From: Methanobacteriota archaeon
Lineage (GTDB): Archaea; Halobacteriota; Methanomicrobia; Methanomicrobiales; Methanospirillaceae
DNA length: 6,155 nt
Direction of reading: 5' to 3'
Assembly: GCA_009779205.1 (NCBI GenBank)
Contig: WRER01000055.1
Coordinates: 1-6,155, forward strand
The stretch's first letter is position 1. Every line of letters begins with the position of its first letter. The translations under genes and the position numbers were made by a program. The notes beneath the pieces were generated by a model. The model did no database searches. It had not been told where the DNA came from and saw only the letters and a program-made list of their open reading frames with translations. This document shows, piece by piece, positions 6,118 through 6,155 of this stretch.

Positions 6118-6155
6118 ATTCAGCATTCTGTTGTGTGTTATAGAAGTCGCTCTTG

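Noticed and set aside
6118..6155. Short tail after the glycosyltransferase gene
   Set aside because: Only 38 bases; no start codon with a binding site, no T-run terminator and no repeat could be supported.

Overview
The window reads as an archaeal chromosome segment, most likely from a euryarchaeal methanogen of the Methanomicrobia (Methanospirillum-like is my best guess, not demonstrated). The argument is an adjacent, complete pair of DNA topoisomerase VI subunit genes. Support comes from a B subunit carrying the long C-terminal region known from Methanosarcina topoisomerase VI, archaeal-style A/T-rich promoter boxes with GGTG/GAGG-type ribosome binding sites, and a CheW-type chemotaxis protein. 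No rRNA, tRNA, CRISPR array, insertion sequence or integrase is visible.

Layout. (1) Bases 3-113, plus strand: the last 36 codons of an unidentified gene. (2) Bases 150-1355, minus strand, convergent with it: a beta-type DNA methyltransferase (TSPPYN then DPFNGAGTT) with an unrecognised N-terminal region of about 140 residues and no endonuclease partner in view. (3) A roughly 60-bp divergent intergenic region holding a perfect 10-bp inverted repeat, from which the methyltransferase and topoisomerase genes are read outward. (4) Bases 1416-3245 and 3242-4339, plus strand: top6B and top6A, overlapping by the four bases ATGA, together encoding the ATPase and DNA-cleaving subunits of topoisomerase VI. 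(5) Bases 4454-4999: a CheW-like adaptor with its own ribosome binding site and probably its own promoter. (6) A 128-bp A/T-rich spacer with a T-run and a perfect 9-bp stem-loop. (7) Bases 5128-6117: a glycosyltransferase-like protein with a TADDD motif, clearly more A/T-rich than its neighbours and probably horizontally acquired. The last 38 bases show no gene.

How the parts relate. Top6B and Top6A form one A2B2 enzyme that relaxes and decatenates DNA with ATP, and their overlapping genes fit equimolar production. The methyltransferase shares the divergent control region with them, so the two could be co-regulated, but nothing proves a functional link. CheW would connect chemoreceptors to the CheA kinase, whose genes are not in the window. 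The glycosyltransferase most likely belongs to a surface-polysaccharide region continuing to the right. I did not find convincing evidence of a wholly new system. The most intriguing elements are the symmetric divergent control region and the methyltransferase's unrecognised N-terminal domain.
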